DNA from: a bacterium
Lineage (GTDB): Bacteria > Tectomicrobia > Entotheonellia > Entotheonellales > Entotheonellaceae
Reading direction: 5' to 3'
Length of the DNA stretch: 16,987 nt
NCBI GenBank assembly: GCA_027294925.1
Contig: JAPULM010000281.1
Location: 1-16,987, forward strand
Shown in pieces: positions 1 to 8,458 of the stretch. Below the pieces are notes generated by a model. It made no database searches. It saw only the letters and a list, made by a program, of their open reading frames with translations, and was not told the DNA's origin. Numbering within the stretch: position 1 is the stretch's first letter; each line of letters starts with the position of its first letter. The position numbers and the translations under genes are program-made.

Positions 1-10
1 TACGGTATTC

Positions 11-955
11 TTAAATTTTAATAATAAAGTTGCCATTTTTGTTGTTCTCCTGCTCAATCACTGTTTGGTTCGTATCATTCAAGGTGGAATTATATTTCCG
101 ATTTTCCCTCATCAAGAGACGGGCAAGCTTGGCCCGAAACATTTTTACCCTTGCAGGGATGAGGAAAAGCGCTTTTCCCCATTGCCAGAACCCTTGTTTG
201 GTCTTCATGCAGTGAACGAGGACGACGGTGATATTGTCCGTTCCCCCATTACGATTTGCTACCTCAACTAGTTTTTCACAAGCGCGTTGCGGGCTGCTCT
301 CAGAGCTACGAATGATCCTAGTAATTTCGTCCTCCTCAATCATGTTTGAGAGCCCATCGGTACAAAGAAGGAGCCAATCATGGTCTAATAAAACGTCTTC
401 ATCGGCATCAATTTGAATGGTTTCTTCTGCTCCTAATGCCTTTAGTAAAGCGTTTTTGTAAGCTGAATTTTTAGCCTCTTCTATACTGATAATCCCGTAT
501 TTTAATTGTTCCTCAATAAGCGTGTGATCCTTTGTCAATTGTTCCAAACAATCCCCTCGTATACGATATATTCGGCTATCTCCAACATGGGCTAAAGCCA
601 TTACATCCCCATTAACATGAACGGAGGAAATTGTTGTCGCCATTCCGCGTTGCTCTATGTTTTGTTGTCCTGATTCATATATCGCAGAATTAGCCATACG
701 AATGCCGCTCAGCATTTTGTTCGTTTCGTGTGAAAATTCATCATGGTATGGTTCATTCAATGCGTCGTGTTCTACGATATGTCTTTTAATAATTTCTATC
801 GCCATGTTACTCGCCACTTCTCCTGCATTTTGACCGCCTACCCCATCAGCTACTACAAATAGGCCAAGATCAAGGTCAACAGTAAAACAATCTTCATTGA
901 TGTTTCGAACCATGCCGGTGTCTGTTGCCGCACCAATTGTGAAATGAAATCCCAT
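11..955 (-). CDS. PP2C-type protein Ser/Thr phosphatase
   Basis: This is a metal-dependent (Mn/Mg) phosphatase that would remove phosphate from Ser/Thr residues, probably reversing the kinase encoded just upstream. The PP2C/Stp1 motifs occur in order. Counting from the ATG at 955, these are RNINED near residue 17-22, ADGVGG near 36-41, GDSR near 125-128, KDH near 142-144, CTDGL near 198-202 and GGTDNI near 237-242, with the usual metal-binding Asp residues present. The catalytic domain ends near residue 250. A basic tail of about 60 residues follows that small Stp1 phosphatases lack; it carries no clear membrane segment. I chose ATG 955 because family members begin a few residues before the first strand. 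An in-frame TTG at 976 would add seven residues but has no ribosome site. The gene lies 215-260 bases after the kinase stop and may be co-transcribed with it. It is visibly more AT-rich than the genes to the right. Confidence 0.93.
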   Translation of the reverse strand: MGFHFTIGAATDTGMVRNINEDCFTVDLDLGLFVVADGVGGQNAGEVASNMAIEIIKRHIVEHDALNEPYHDEFSHETNKMLSGIRMANSAIYESGQQNIEQRGMATTISSVHVNGDVMALAHVGDSRIYRIRGDCLEQLTKDHTLIEEQLKYGIISIEEAKNSAYKNALLKALGAEETIQIDADEDVLLDHDWLLLCTDGLSNMIEEDEITRIIRSSESSPQRACEKLVEVANRNGGTDNITVVLVHCMKTKQGFWQWGKALFLIPARVKMFRAKLARLLMRENRKYNSTLNDTNQTVIEQENNKNGNFIIKI

Positions 956-1214
956 AGTTGCGAAGTCCCAACGCAATTCGTTATTTTAATGGGTAAGCCT
1001 CGAGTATGTTGGAAGGCTGTCAAACAACATCGTTCTTTCCAACCTAAGGCATTCTCCGATTTATTATCATGTAGAAACAATAAAATGAACCTTAAAAATC
1101 TCTCAATTCTTAGATGACTAGAAACCAACCTTTGTTATCTTTCATTCATACAGGTTCTGGCTAGAATTTTGTTTGAATGAACAGTTATTGATTTATTAAA
1201 CCAGTCGGTTGTTT

Positions 1215-2999
1215 TTAAGCTGTATCGTCTGATAATTCTTGTTGATGGCCTGGGTCTTCTTCGACCTGATTATTCTGATTTTTCATCATGTTCTTTAGAC
1301 GCTGGAAAAAAGTTCCTTTTGAACGGTCTACCTCTGATTCGGGCTCTGCCGGCTCATGCTGATCTGTCATGGAATAATCTTGCTCTTGGTGATTCACGAC
1401 TTGATGATCCTGATTTTGCTGATTCATGAGTTCATCTTTTAAGGATAATAAGTCAGGGTGAGCTTTTTTGACCTTCAGGCCACTCCTTGTGTAATGCTCA
1501 GCTTTTTCCTGTTGCCCTTTCGATAATGCCTTTCGCGCTAAGTGAAGATAACGATCAGCAATCTGCGTTAGACCGTTGTTGGCCTGATGGTTTGACGGTT
1601 CTATTCTTAGCACCTCATGGTAGTAAGCATAGGCGTTATTTCCGGCAGGGCGGGTTAGTCTATATTCAGATAAGGCGATTTGAGCTGCGTTCAGTAACCG
1701 ATCTATTTGTTCCAACCTGGCGAGTTTCGGTGCTTTGGCCTCGTTTACACGCTTTACTTGTTGAGTCTGGGTGTTTTGTAGGATGAGTTCAGACGGTAGG
1801 GCGTACTCAATGACCGTGTGAGGCTTGATCTTGATCGGTTCTTCAAATGTTCTTTCTTTTATGTTCTCGGTGGTTGCGGGAAAAGTTTCTTCTGCATTAA
1901 TTTCTAGTCGAGGGGTGGTGATGGTAAATTCTGGCAGACCAACGGTTAAGAGGGTGGTAAAGAGTGCTAAGACACATAGTCCTGCTGCGATTCCTCCTTT
2001 TTTCGCCAACCCCCGAGCTGTTGTTTTTGCATAGGTCTTGTTTTCTCCTCCAGCCTTTGGTTGGTCATTTGAAGTTGGCGTTTTATCTGGAGAGATGGCG
2101 TTGTCATGTGGGTCGTCTTGACTGTCTGCTAGATAGACAACGGTTGTATCGTCAAAACCGGGGTACGTATGAGATGTTGAAGACACACGTGTAGCGCTAT
2201 CCCATTGGTGTGAGTCCCTCAGATGGCGAGCGGTTTGCAGCATACTTGCTGCATCACGAAAACGGTCATGTGCTTGTTTAGCGGTCATTTTGTCAAGTAA
2301 AGGCTGGAAGTGGGAAAGCATGGGTGGCAACGGCGGCAAATTGCCTTCAATGTGTTTAAGGGCCACATCAATCTGGGAGTCGCCGTCAAATGGTCTCTTT
2401 CCCATGAGCATCTCGAAAAGAACGATGCCAAGGCTATAGATGTCAGCTCTGCCGTCGATTTTCACGCCAAGAGCCTGCTCCGGACTTAGATAATAAGGGC
2501 TACCCACGAGGCTGCCGGTAATCGTGATGCTTTTTCTTCCAACTAGCTGTTTGGCTATACCGAAGTCAGCTAACAATAGGGTGTCATCATTGCGGAAGAG
2601 AATGTTGACCGGTTTAACATCTCGATGAACGATTCTGGAGGCATGGGCAACATGCAGACAGCTGCCTATAGTGATGATGTAATCAAGGGCTGTGAGCGGC
2701 GAAATGCCGTTACGGATGCGCTGTTTTAAGTCCCCGCCATCAACATATTCCATTGATATATAATGCAGATTGTCACATACCCCGATGTCATAGATGGTCA
2801 TGATGTGGTTATGACGTAATGAGGCGAGTAGTCGACCCTCTTCCAAAAAACGAGCGGTGAATTGAGGGTTGTCTGCAAATAACGGGTTCATGACCTTTAA
2901 GGCAACAGGACGATCTAGTGATGCCTGAATTGCACGGTAGACCATCGCCATGCCCCCTTGACCCAGTTGCCCTTCAATTTTGTAACCCTTAATTTCCAT
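1215..2999 (-). CDS. Transmembrane Ser/Thr protein kinase (PknB/Hanks type)
   Basis: This is a Hanks-type kinase that phosphorylates proteins on Ser/Thr. The N-terminal kinase domain (about 1-260) is intact: Gly loop GQGGMAMV at 13-20, ATP-binding Lys35 in VALKV, HRD at 125-127 with Asn132, DFG at 145-147 and SPE at 172-174. A linker rich in Asp, Ser and Thr follows. One hydrophobic segment near 336-355, preceded by Lys/Arg, should place residues after about 356 outside the cytoplasm. The outer part has a helical TPR-like stretch near 430-512 (AYYHEVLRIEPSNHQA and following), then a Gln/Asn-rich tail to 594. The ATG at 2999 begins immediately before the kinase fold; no strong Shine-Dalgarno sequence is visible. 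Its order, kinase then phosphatase on one strand, is the usual arrangement for such pairs. The signal it senses is unknown. The helical outer region suggests protein or envelope binding, which is inference. Confidence 0.95.
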   Translation of the reverse strand: MEIKGYKIEGQLGQGGMAMVYRAIQASLDRPVALKVMNPLFADNPQFTARFLEEGRLLASLRHNHIMTIYDIGVCDNLHYISMEYVDGGDLKQRIRNGISPLTALDYIITIGSCLHVAHASRIVHRDVKPVNILFRNDDTLLLADFGIAKQLVGRKSITITGSLVGSPYYLSPEQALGVKIDGRADIYSLGIVLFEMLMGKRPFDGDSQIDVALKHIEGNLPPLPPMLSHFQPLLDKMTAKQAHDRFRDAASMLQTARHLRDSHQWDSATRVSSTSHTYPGFDDTTVVYLADSQDDPHDNAISPDKTPTSNDQPKAGGENKTYAKTTARGLAKKGGIAAGLCVLALFTTLLTVGLPEFTITTPRLEINAEETFPATTENIKERTFEEPIKIKPHTVIEYALPSELILQNTQTQQVKRVNEAKAPKLARLEQIDRLLNAAQIALSEYRLTRPAGNNAYAYYHEVLRIEPSNHQANNGLTQIADRYLHLARKALSKGQQEKAEHYTRSGLKVKKAHPDLLSLKDELMNQQNQDHQVVNHQEQDYSMTDQHEPAEPESEVDRSKGTFFQRLKNMMKNQNNQVEEDPGHQQELSDDTA

Positions 3000-3536
3000 G
3001 GATTTTTAAATCACTGTTGTTAAGTAATTTAGATGAACATGATAGTTGATATAGCGTCCGTAGAGCATAAGAAAATTTACCTATCAATATGTCCTAACAT
3101 CGGCAGAGCCTAATACTTTCTTAAGTCTGAAATGTTATTACCTAGCTTTATATATTTATGTTTTACGAGTTGAGTCTTAAATTTTATGAAGTTATGTTTA
3201 GGTTATATAAAATGCACAAGTACTACAGACCATAAATGAATTGTCTGATGAATTGTTAGGCTTAAGATCTATGCTGGTGATGGATTTCTGCAGATTTGTA
3301 CGCATATCACAGGCAAGACGAGCGTTTTGGCGGATTTTCTCCTCCGTGATGGAATGTTATACTGTGCCGGGCAGGGTAATAATGAACGGTTGCGTATGCG
3401 ATAAAACAGAGGACAATGCTGTAAAGGTAGCGAAAGAGGGGCTCAGCGAAGCACCTTGAGAGGCGCTGCAGGGCGGAGAACTTCTAATCTGGAGCGGGCC
3501 AGGATTGACTTTTGAGGACGTTTTTTAGAAATTCAG
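3000..3536. other. Gene-poor AT-rich gap between kinase and GGT-like gene
   Basis: There is no convincing gene here. The half next to the kinase (3000-3240) is very AT-rich and probably holds the kinase promoter, but I could not pick a credible -35/-10 pair. The other half (3241-3459) has an open frame of 72 codons on the plus strand. It has only a TTG start, no ribosome site and no confident family. Its last 30 residues (GRVIMNGCVCDKTEDNAVKV region) faintly recall half of a BON domain, so it could be a gene remnant. No hairpin followed by a T-run follows the GGT-like stop at 3537. Confidence 0.5.
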
Positions 3537-5357
3537 TTAATAACCAACGGCATAGGCTTCACCGCGTGGATCAGCACCACCTTGTAATATCCCGGTTGAT
3601 GGATTGCGTTTGATCACTCCGTAAAGACAAGACCCTTCCCACCAATTAGGTAATGATTCAACGTTATGATGGCGCTGTCGGAGGTTGTCAAGAACAGCGG
3701 ACGAAATGCGACCTTCAGCCCGCATGAGTGCCGGGAAATAATTGTAAGGATACGAAGAATTTGGAAAGTTATAGGTATAACAGCGAGGCTCTTCGATGGC
3801 TTCTTGAGGGTCAAAACCAAATTCGACCACATTCAGGAATACTTGTAAGGTGCCTTGCGGGATGTGATCGCCGCCATATCCGCCAAGCACCATCACCGGT
3901 TGCCCATCCCGCAGAACAAGAGCAGGAGCCGGAGTAAGACGAGGACGCTTGCCTGGTCCAAGGGCCGCCGGATGGCCTGGTTGCAGCTTGGATTGAGAGC
4001 CTCGCAATGAGATGGCTAGACCAAGACCGGGGACTATAGGACCGGACTTGGCGCCTTCGCTTGGTGTGCAGGAAAACATATTGCCTTCCTGATCAACGAC
4101 ACCAAAGTAGGATGTCCCACCAGTCGCGTCCTCAACACAGGTTTCAACGCCGCTTGTTATCTTAATACGTGCGGCTTCATCAAGGATGGCCTTAACGTCA
4201 CGGGGATTACCAGGTGGCGGCATTGCAGGCCAGGCCCTAGAGGGATCAATGAGTTTACGGCGTCGTTGTAAGTATGTTTCGGCCAACAAGGCATCAAGCG
4301 GTACATCAACGAATGCGGGGTCTGCAATATATTGCTCGCGGTCAGCAAAGGCCAAATTGAGAGCTTGGATGATCGTATGGATGTATTCTGCTGTGTTATG
4401 CCCCATGGCTTGTAAGTCAAATCCTTCAACGATTTTAAGCGCCTGAGGAAAAACGGGACCCTGTCCCCATGGACCAGTACCATAAACGTCATAGCCATGA
4501 TAATTTACGGTGATTGCCGGTTCACATCGTACCTGGTAGGCGAGGAGATCATCCATTGTCATGAGGCCGCCTTCTGCTTGACAATAAGCCACAATTTGTT
4601 CGGCCAAGGCGCCTTTATAAACTTCATCTCTTGCAGCCTGTATGGCCCGACTACGGCCATGGTGCCGGTACTTATTTTCGACCTCAATGAGGCGGCGAAA
4701 TGTCACGGCAAGGTCTTTTTGATATAAGATTTCCCCAATTTCCGGAGGGCGATTGTTCGGCATGAATACTGCCGCATTACCTGGGTAGCGACTATAAATA
4801 TCAGGTGCATTTTTGATCGCGGTTGATAAGAAGCGGTAAGTCGGAAATCCGTCTTCTGCTAAACTGATCGCAGCTTCGACCACATCAGCGAAACGCATGC
4901 TACCGAATCGGGCCAAGGCGGTGCACCATGCATCAGCCGCACCGGGTGTTAAAGCCCGTAGAATGCCTGGCGGCATTTTTCCCTGATGCTGTTGTTGGAA
5001 ATATTCTACAGAGGCTGCTTTCGGCCAGACCCCTAGACCATCAATCTGTATGATTTCTTTGGTACTGGCACGGTACAAAACAGTCGGCGCTACACCAAGA
5101 AAATTACATTCATGCGCATGCACGACATTCAGCGCCAGTCCGACAGCAACACCGGCATCAATGGCGTTCCCACCTTGTTTTAAAATGTCTAAACCAATCA
5201 TTGCTGCGCTTGGATGACTCGCCACGACAAGACCATGGGTGCTTTGAATGAGGGGGCGTAGGCTACTCAAACTCGTACCCGCAACTGGCATGGTCAGCTC
5301 CTCAATATCCGGTGAGAGAGATAAACGTTGATCAAACTTGAGTCCATCGTGCATCAT
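3537..5357 (-). CDS. Gamma-glutamyltransferase-fold amide hydrolase (Ntn, non-canonical pocket)
   Basis: This is an Ntn-hydrolase of the gamma-glutamyltransferase family, which self-cleaves so that a Thr becomes the N-terminal nucleophile of the small chain. The family start is clear (THGLVVASHP near 40-49, LKQGGNAIDAGVAVGLA near 59-75). The nucleophile should be Thr415 in GGTSYFGVVD. The family C-terminus is present (LGGYGGDHIPQG near 491-502, GGADPRGEAYAVGY at the end). Length is normal. By eye, residues that hold the glutamate group in E. coli GGT are changed: Arg114 falls in DGLGVWP, Asn411 falls at Gly435, the Asp433 region reads RGSQS, and the Ser462-Ser463 pair reads Arg-Leu. So amide hydrolysis is likely but a gamma-glutamyl substrate is doubtful. 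No signal peptide is evident, so it is probably cytoplasmic. Start choices are ATG 5357, ATG 5354 (better spaced from GAGG), or ATG 5291, which has GAGGAG six bases upstream. It is divergent from the MDR gene. Confidence 0.88.
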   Translation of the reverse strand: MMHDGLKFDQRLSLSPDIEELTMPVAGTSLSSLRPLIQSTHGLVVASHPSAAMIGLDILKQGGNAIDAGVAVGLALNVVHAHECNFLGVAPTVLYRASTKEIIQIDGLGVWPKAASVEYFQQQHQGKMPPGILRALTPGAADAWCTALARFGSMRFADVVEAAISLAEDGFPTYRFLSTAIKNAPDIYSRYPGNAAVFMPNNRPPEIGEILYQKDLAVTFRRLIEVENKYRHHGRSRAIQAARDEVYKGALAEQIVAYCQAEGGLMTMDDLLAYQVRCEPAITVNYHGYDVYGTGPWGQGPVFPQALKIVEGFDLQAMGHNTAEYIHTIIQALNLAFADREQYIADPAFVDVPLDALLAETYLQRRRKLIDPSRAWPAMPPPGNPRDVKAILDEAARIKITSGVETCVEDATGGTSYFGVVDQEGNMFSCTPSEGAKSGPIVPGLGLAISLRGSQSKLQPGHPAALGPGKRPRLTPAPALVLRDGQPVMVLGGYGGDHIPQGTLQVFLNVVEFGFDPQEAIEEPRCYTYNFPNSSYPYNYFPALMRAEGRISSAVLDNLRQRHHNVESLPNWWEGSCLYGVIKRNPSTGILQGGADPRGEAYAVGY

Positions 5358-5401
5358 GCCTCAGTAGGTTTGGGCCGTCAAGCGCTCGAGTCATGTTTCT
5401 C

Positions 5402-5430
5402 TTGACCCCCATTAAGCATCGCCGTACACT
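5402..5430 (+). promoter_or_regulatory. Predicted sigma70 promoter for the MDR-lyase operon
   Basis: A -35 box TTGACC (5402-5407) lies 17 bases before a -10 box TACACT (5425-5430). Transcription would start near 5437, about 30 bases before the ATG at 5467. A strong AAGGAG ribosome site follows at 5456-5461. The same -10 hexamer and spacing occur before the amidase gene (15350-15378). Confidence 0.5.
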
Positions 5431-5466
5431 GCCCAGCACCATTGATAATTTTTACAAGGAGTTTAT

Positions 5467-6447
5467 ATGCGTGCGGTTGCCTTTACCGAGACCGGAGAAC
5501 CTGACGTTCTGCAACTTTTAGAGGTTCCGGATCCCGTGCCGGGGCATGGACAAGTGCGTATTCAAGTGTCGGTGAGTGGGGTTAATTTTCGCGATGTTGG
5601 CGTCCGCCGTTATGGGCGTGGTGAAGGGGGGCGGGTTCCCGAACCGGTTGTCACTGGGATAGAAGCCAGTGGGACAGTCGAAGGGCTTGGCGAAGGGGTG
5701 CAGCATTTACGAATAGGCCAGCGGGTCGCGACTATTTGTCTTGGCGGTGGTTATGGAGACTTATTAGTCGTACCGGCTGCGCAGGTTGTCCCCTTACCAG
5801 ATGAGATTAGCGACGAAGTAGGCGGGGTTTTCCCAATGACAGGATTTACCGCCTGGCATCTTATTCATACTACTGCCGGTGTACAGCCTGGTGATACCAT
5901 TCTTGTCCATGCAGCGGCTGGTGGGGTTGGCATCATGTTGTCGCAAATCGCTAAACGTTGTGGGGCGACGATCATCGGAACTGTTGGTTCGGATGATAAA
6001 ATGGAGACAGCCAAACGGTTTGGCGCCGATCACGTGATTAATTATCAACGTGACAATTTTGCCACCGCGGTGCAAGAGTTGACCGGCGGACGAGGGGTGG
6101 ATGTTGTGTTTGATGCGGTTGGGGCTTCCACTTGTGCTGATGATGTGAACGCGTTACGAGTTTTCGGTAAATTAGTCAGCTTTGGCCGTGCTTCCGGTTC
6201 GCCTCAGCTCGGCATGGATGATTTGCAGCCTAAAAGTTTACAGTGGTCTTCTTTCGGTGTTTTTAACGCATGGCAGCGAGCGGACATTTGGAGCCGTGGC
6301 GTTGCAAATCTGCTTCCTTTAATTGCAGCTGGTGAAGTGAATCCCTATATTACGGAAACCTTTAGTTGGGACCAGGCTGCCGAGGCACATCGTCGGCTGG
6401 AGGGCCGCTTGACACAGGGTAAACTTGCCTTGTTGCACCGTCAGTAG
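5467..6447 (+). CDS. Quinone oxidoreductase-type MDR dehydrogenase/reductase
   Basis: This is a medium-chain dehydrogenase/reductase of the quinone oxidoreductase group, a cytoplasmic NAD(P)H-dependent enzyme that typically reduces quinones or activated C=C and carbonyl groups. The GroES-like N-terminal domain covers about 1-125 (VSGVNFRDVGVR near 36-48, GIEASGTVEG near 64-73). The Rossmann domain follows with the nucleotide-binding loop HAAAGGVG at 148-155. The family signature VDVVFDAVGAS lies near 211-221. The structural-zinc cysteine cluster and catalytic zinc ligands of alcohol dehydrogenases are absent, which supports the zinc-free QOR group. The ATG at 5467 has AAGGAG five bases upstream. 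The lyase gene begins 62 bases after its stop, so the two probably form an operon. The substrate is unknown; in this island it could reduce an aldehyde or enoyl intermediate, which is inference. Confidence 0.92.
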   Translation: MRAVAFTETGEPDVLQLLEVPDPVPGHGQVRIQVSVSGVNFRDVGVRRYGRGEGGRVPEPVVTGIEASGTVEGLGEGVQHLRIGQRVATICLGGGYGDLLVVPAAQVVPLPDEISDEVGGVFPMTGFTAWHLIHTTAGVQPGDTILVHAAAGGVGIMLSQIAKRCGATIIGTVGSDDKMETAKRFGADHVINYQRDNFATAVQELTGGRGVDVVFDAVGASTCADDVNALRVFGKLVSFGRASGSPQLGMDDLQPKSLQWSSFGVFNAWQRADIWSRGVANLLPLIAAGEVNPYITETFSWDQAAEAHRRLEGRLTQGKLALLHRQ

Positions 6448-6509
6448 AGCTCGGTTGTGATGGTTACGGCTCTTACCATTGAGATAGGTCGTTGATTAGG
6501 GAGGACATC

Positions 6510-7904
6510 ATGCAGGAGGAACCGACCGCATACCGTATCGAAGATCCGGGGGTGCGTGCTTTATTTACCGAATCGGCTCGCTTCCAATCTTGGTTGGACG
6601 TAGAAGTCGCACTGGCCCAGTCACAGGCTGAGCTAGGCGTTATTCCTCGGCATGCGGCCGAAGAGATCACTCGCAAGGCCAAGCTCGACAATTTAGATCT
6701 GGATAATATCCGCTCAGGCTTGGCTCGTACCGGTCATTCCCTTGTACCTGTTATCTGGGAGTTGGACCGGGTGTGCGAGGGCGATGCAGGGGGGTATATT
6801 CATTGGGGCGCCACTACCCAAAATATTACCCAGACTGGACAACTGCTGCGGGTGCGACAGGCTCACGCCATCTTCCTTGCTCAATTACGTGTCCTGCTTG
6901 AGACCCTAGCAGACCTTGCTGAACGTTCGAAGGATATGTTACTTCCTGGCAGGACGCATGGCCAACATGCCGTTCCTGCTACCTTTGGTTTTAAAGTCGC
7001 TATTTGGATCGATGAGTTTTGTCGCCATATTGAACGCTTGCGTGAATGCGAGAAACGTGTTTTTGTGACCATGCTTGGTGGAGGTGCTGGCACCAGCGCT
7101 TCACTCGGCGAACTGGGTCCGGCGACACAAGAGAAAATGGCTCAGCATCTTGGCATGGCGAGCATGCCGGTAGCTGCCCGCACGATCGGTGATCACCTGA
7201 CTGAGTATGTCACCCTCTTAGGGCTGATCGCTGCAACCAGCAGTAAAGTGGGCCGTGAGATCTATACATTAATGAAGCAAGAATTCGGTGAGGTAGAAGA
7301 ACCTGTGCCGGCTGGTACCGTTGGTAGTAGCACGATGCCGCAGAAACGCAATCCCAAACTCGCCCAGGATATTGTCGCTTTCGCAGCTCAGCTTCGAGCC
7401 TTGGTCCCTCTTGCCTTGGAAGCGATGCAAACCGAGCATGAGGCTGACCGAACAACAAGTGTCATGTTCAATCATGCATTAAGCGAAGCCTGTGTTTTGA
7501 CCGGTGATATATTGCAACGACTGGTGGTGATTTTTCAGGGATTACAACTGTTCCCTGAACGTATGCGACGTAATCTTGATTTGTCAGGCGGCTTGATTAT
7601 GGCTGAGGCGCTTATGCTTGATCTGGGTCGACATATTGGCCGTCAGCGTGCGCATGATGTGGTCTACGAAGCGGCGCAGGCGGCCTCGACTGGAGGACAA
7701 TCATTTGAGGATTTGTTAGCTCTGGATGCACGTGTCATGACGCATTTTACACCCCAGCAAGTGACAGAATTATTAGACCCGGCAAAATATACCGGGCTTT
7801 GTCGACAAATAGCAGAGCAAGGCGCTGCGCGGGCGCGTGATGTTGCAGGAAGTCTTGCGTCTGTGAAGGGGGTGGCTAACATTTATGCAAGCCCAGAGGT
7901 TTAG
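6510..7904 (+). CDS. Fumarase/adenylosuccinate lyase superfamily enzyme
   Basis: This enzyme belongs to the superfamily of adenylosuccinate lyase, argininosuccinate lyase and carboxymuconate cycloisomerase (PcaB). It is a homotetrameric beta-elimination lyase that usually releases fumarate or forms a lactone. All three conserved regions are visible: HWGATTQN at 98-105, GRTHGQHAVPATFG at 147-160 with the acid/base His, and the mobile-loop signature GSSTMPQKRNP at 272-282. A C-terminal helical domain (about 360-440) resembles the ADSL C-terminal domain. At 464 residues it is PcaB/PurB-like in length. I start it at ATG 6510, which has AGGGAGG at 6498-6504; an in-frame TTG at 6492 lies ahead of that site and is unlikely. 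It is not obviously purine PurB, since its neighbours are hydrolases, an aldolase and a decarboxylase rather than purine genes. It is more likely to split a C-N or C-C bond in a dedicated catabolic route. Confidence 0.92.
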   Translation: MQEEPTAYRIEDPGVRALFTESARFQSWLDVEVALAQSQAELGVIPRHAAEEITRKAKLDNLDLDNIRSGLARTGHSLVPVIWELDRVCEGDAGGYIHWGATTQNITQTGQLLRVRQAHAIFLAQLRVLLETLADLAERSKDMLLPGRTHGQHAVPATFGFKVAIWIDEFCRHIERLRECEKRVFVTMLGGGAGTSASLGELGPATQEKMAQHLGMASMPVAARTIGDHLTEYVTLLGLIAATSSKVGREIYTLMKQEFGEVEEPVPAGTVGSSTMPQKRNPKLAQDIVAFAAQLRALVPLALEAMQTEHEADRTTSVMFNHALSEACVLTGDILQRLVVIFQGLQLFPERMRRNLDLSGGLIMAEALMLDLGRHIGRQRAHDVVYEAAQAASTGGQSFEDLLALDARVMTHFTPQQVTELLDPAKYTGLCRQIAEQGAARARDVAGSLASVKGVANIYASPEV

Positions 7905-7923
7905 AGGCCCCTTGGGCTTGCAT
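7885..7923. terminator. Hairpin between convergent lyase and mucR-like genes
   Basis: This is a perfect 11-base inverted repeat: ATGCAAGCCCA at 7885-7895 pairs with TGGGCTTGCAT at 7913-7923, around a 17-base loop. The lyase stop codon TAG (7902-7904) lies in the loop, and the convergent gene ends at 7928. The U-runs on either side are poor, so it is either a weak two-way terminator or a 3'-end stabilising structure. Confidence 0.6.
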
Positions 7924-7927
7924 CTTG

Positions 7928-8425
7928 TTAAGCCGTAGCGGCTGCTCGCTTCCTATTCGTGCTTTTACCCTTGGCCGCAGTGGTTTCCGGCTTTGCTTCA
8001 TGGGCTTTTATATAGGTCGGTGCTTTTTCCCATGGACGACTTTTTTGAACAATTTTCTTCCGCATGGCGGTGGTTTCTTTGGCTGACAGCGGCTGATTCC
8101 TCGGAATACCATATTTCGTTCGGTAGGAACGGGCATCGAGGTCATGCTCGCGCAGATGTCTGACGGAAAGCTGCTTGTACGAGGAGCCACACTCAAGACA
8201 AGTAATGGCATGTTTCGTTATACTCTTACGCCAATCAACGCGTTCAAAGGGACTGGTGATTGACGGAATAGGACTAATGTTACCTGAGTCCTCCATCTCT
8301 TTGAGTTCTATAAGACTAGCGTATGTTTTTTGTAACTCATATTGCATATCTTCAATTGGCAAAGCACCAGCTTGGATCTGGGCCATAACGAGATCTTTAG
8401 CCATCTCAAGGACGGATGGAGGCAT
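7928..8425 (-). CDS. Ros/MucR-family zinc-finger transcriptional regulator
   Basis: This is a DNA-binding regulator of the Ros/MucR family, whose members bind AT-rich sites and often repress their own gene. Numbered from the ATG at 8428, the zinc finger is Cys77-x2-Cys80 (CLECG) followed by His91-x3-His95. The family block YRTKYGIPRNQPLSAKE follows at about 102-118. The N-terminal half (about 5-48, VLEMAKDLVMAQIQAGALP) is the usual helical dimer part. The C-terminus is longer than in alphaproteobacterial MucR and ends in a Lys/Ala-rich tail. The gene starts with two adjacent ATGs. AAGGAG (8432-8437) is only three bases from the first (8428) but six from the second, so I use 8425. It sits between two catabolic units and is divergent from the decarboxylase operon, so it may control both its own gene and the operon. 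Confidence 0.88.
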   Translation of the reverse strand: MPPSVLEMAKDLVMAQIQAGALPIEDMQYELQKTYASLIELKEMEDSGNISPIPSITSPFERVDWRKSITKHAITCLECGSSYKQLSVRHLREHDLDARSYRTKYGIPRNQPLSAKETTAMRKKIVQKSRPWEKAPTYIKAHEAKPETTAAKGKSTNRKRAAATA

Positions 8426-8458
8426 CATTTTCTCCTTCAGAGATATAATATTGATTAT

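Noticed and set aside
853..1128. 91-codon minus-strand open frame overlapping the phosphatase start
   Set aside because: It overlaps well-supported PP2C coding sequence in another frame, has no ribosome site and resembles no family.
1199..1217. AACC-4-GGTT hairpin followed by a T-run (plus strand) after the kinase stop
   Set aside because: The stem is only four to five bases and the T-run lies on the strand opposite to the kinase transcript, so it would not terminate it.
6492..6509. TTG 6492 as the start of the lyase
   Set aside because: It lies upstream of the AGGGAGG ribosome site that suits ATG 6510, and the added residues encode that site itself.
6510..7904. Assignment of the lyase as PurB (adenylosuccinate lyase)
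   Set aside because: Superfamily signatures are shared by many lyases, and the context contains no purine genes.
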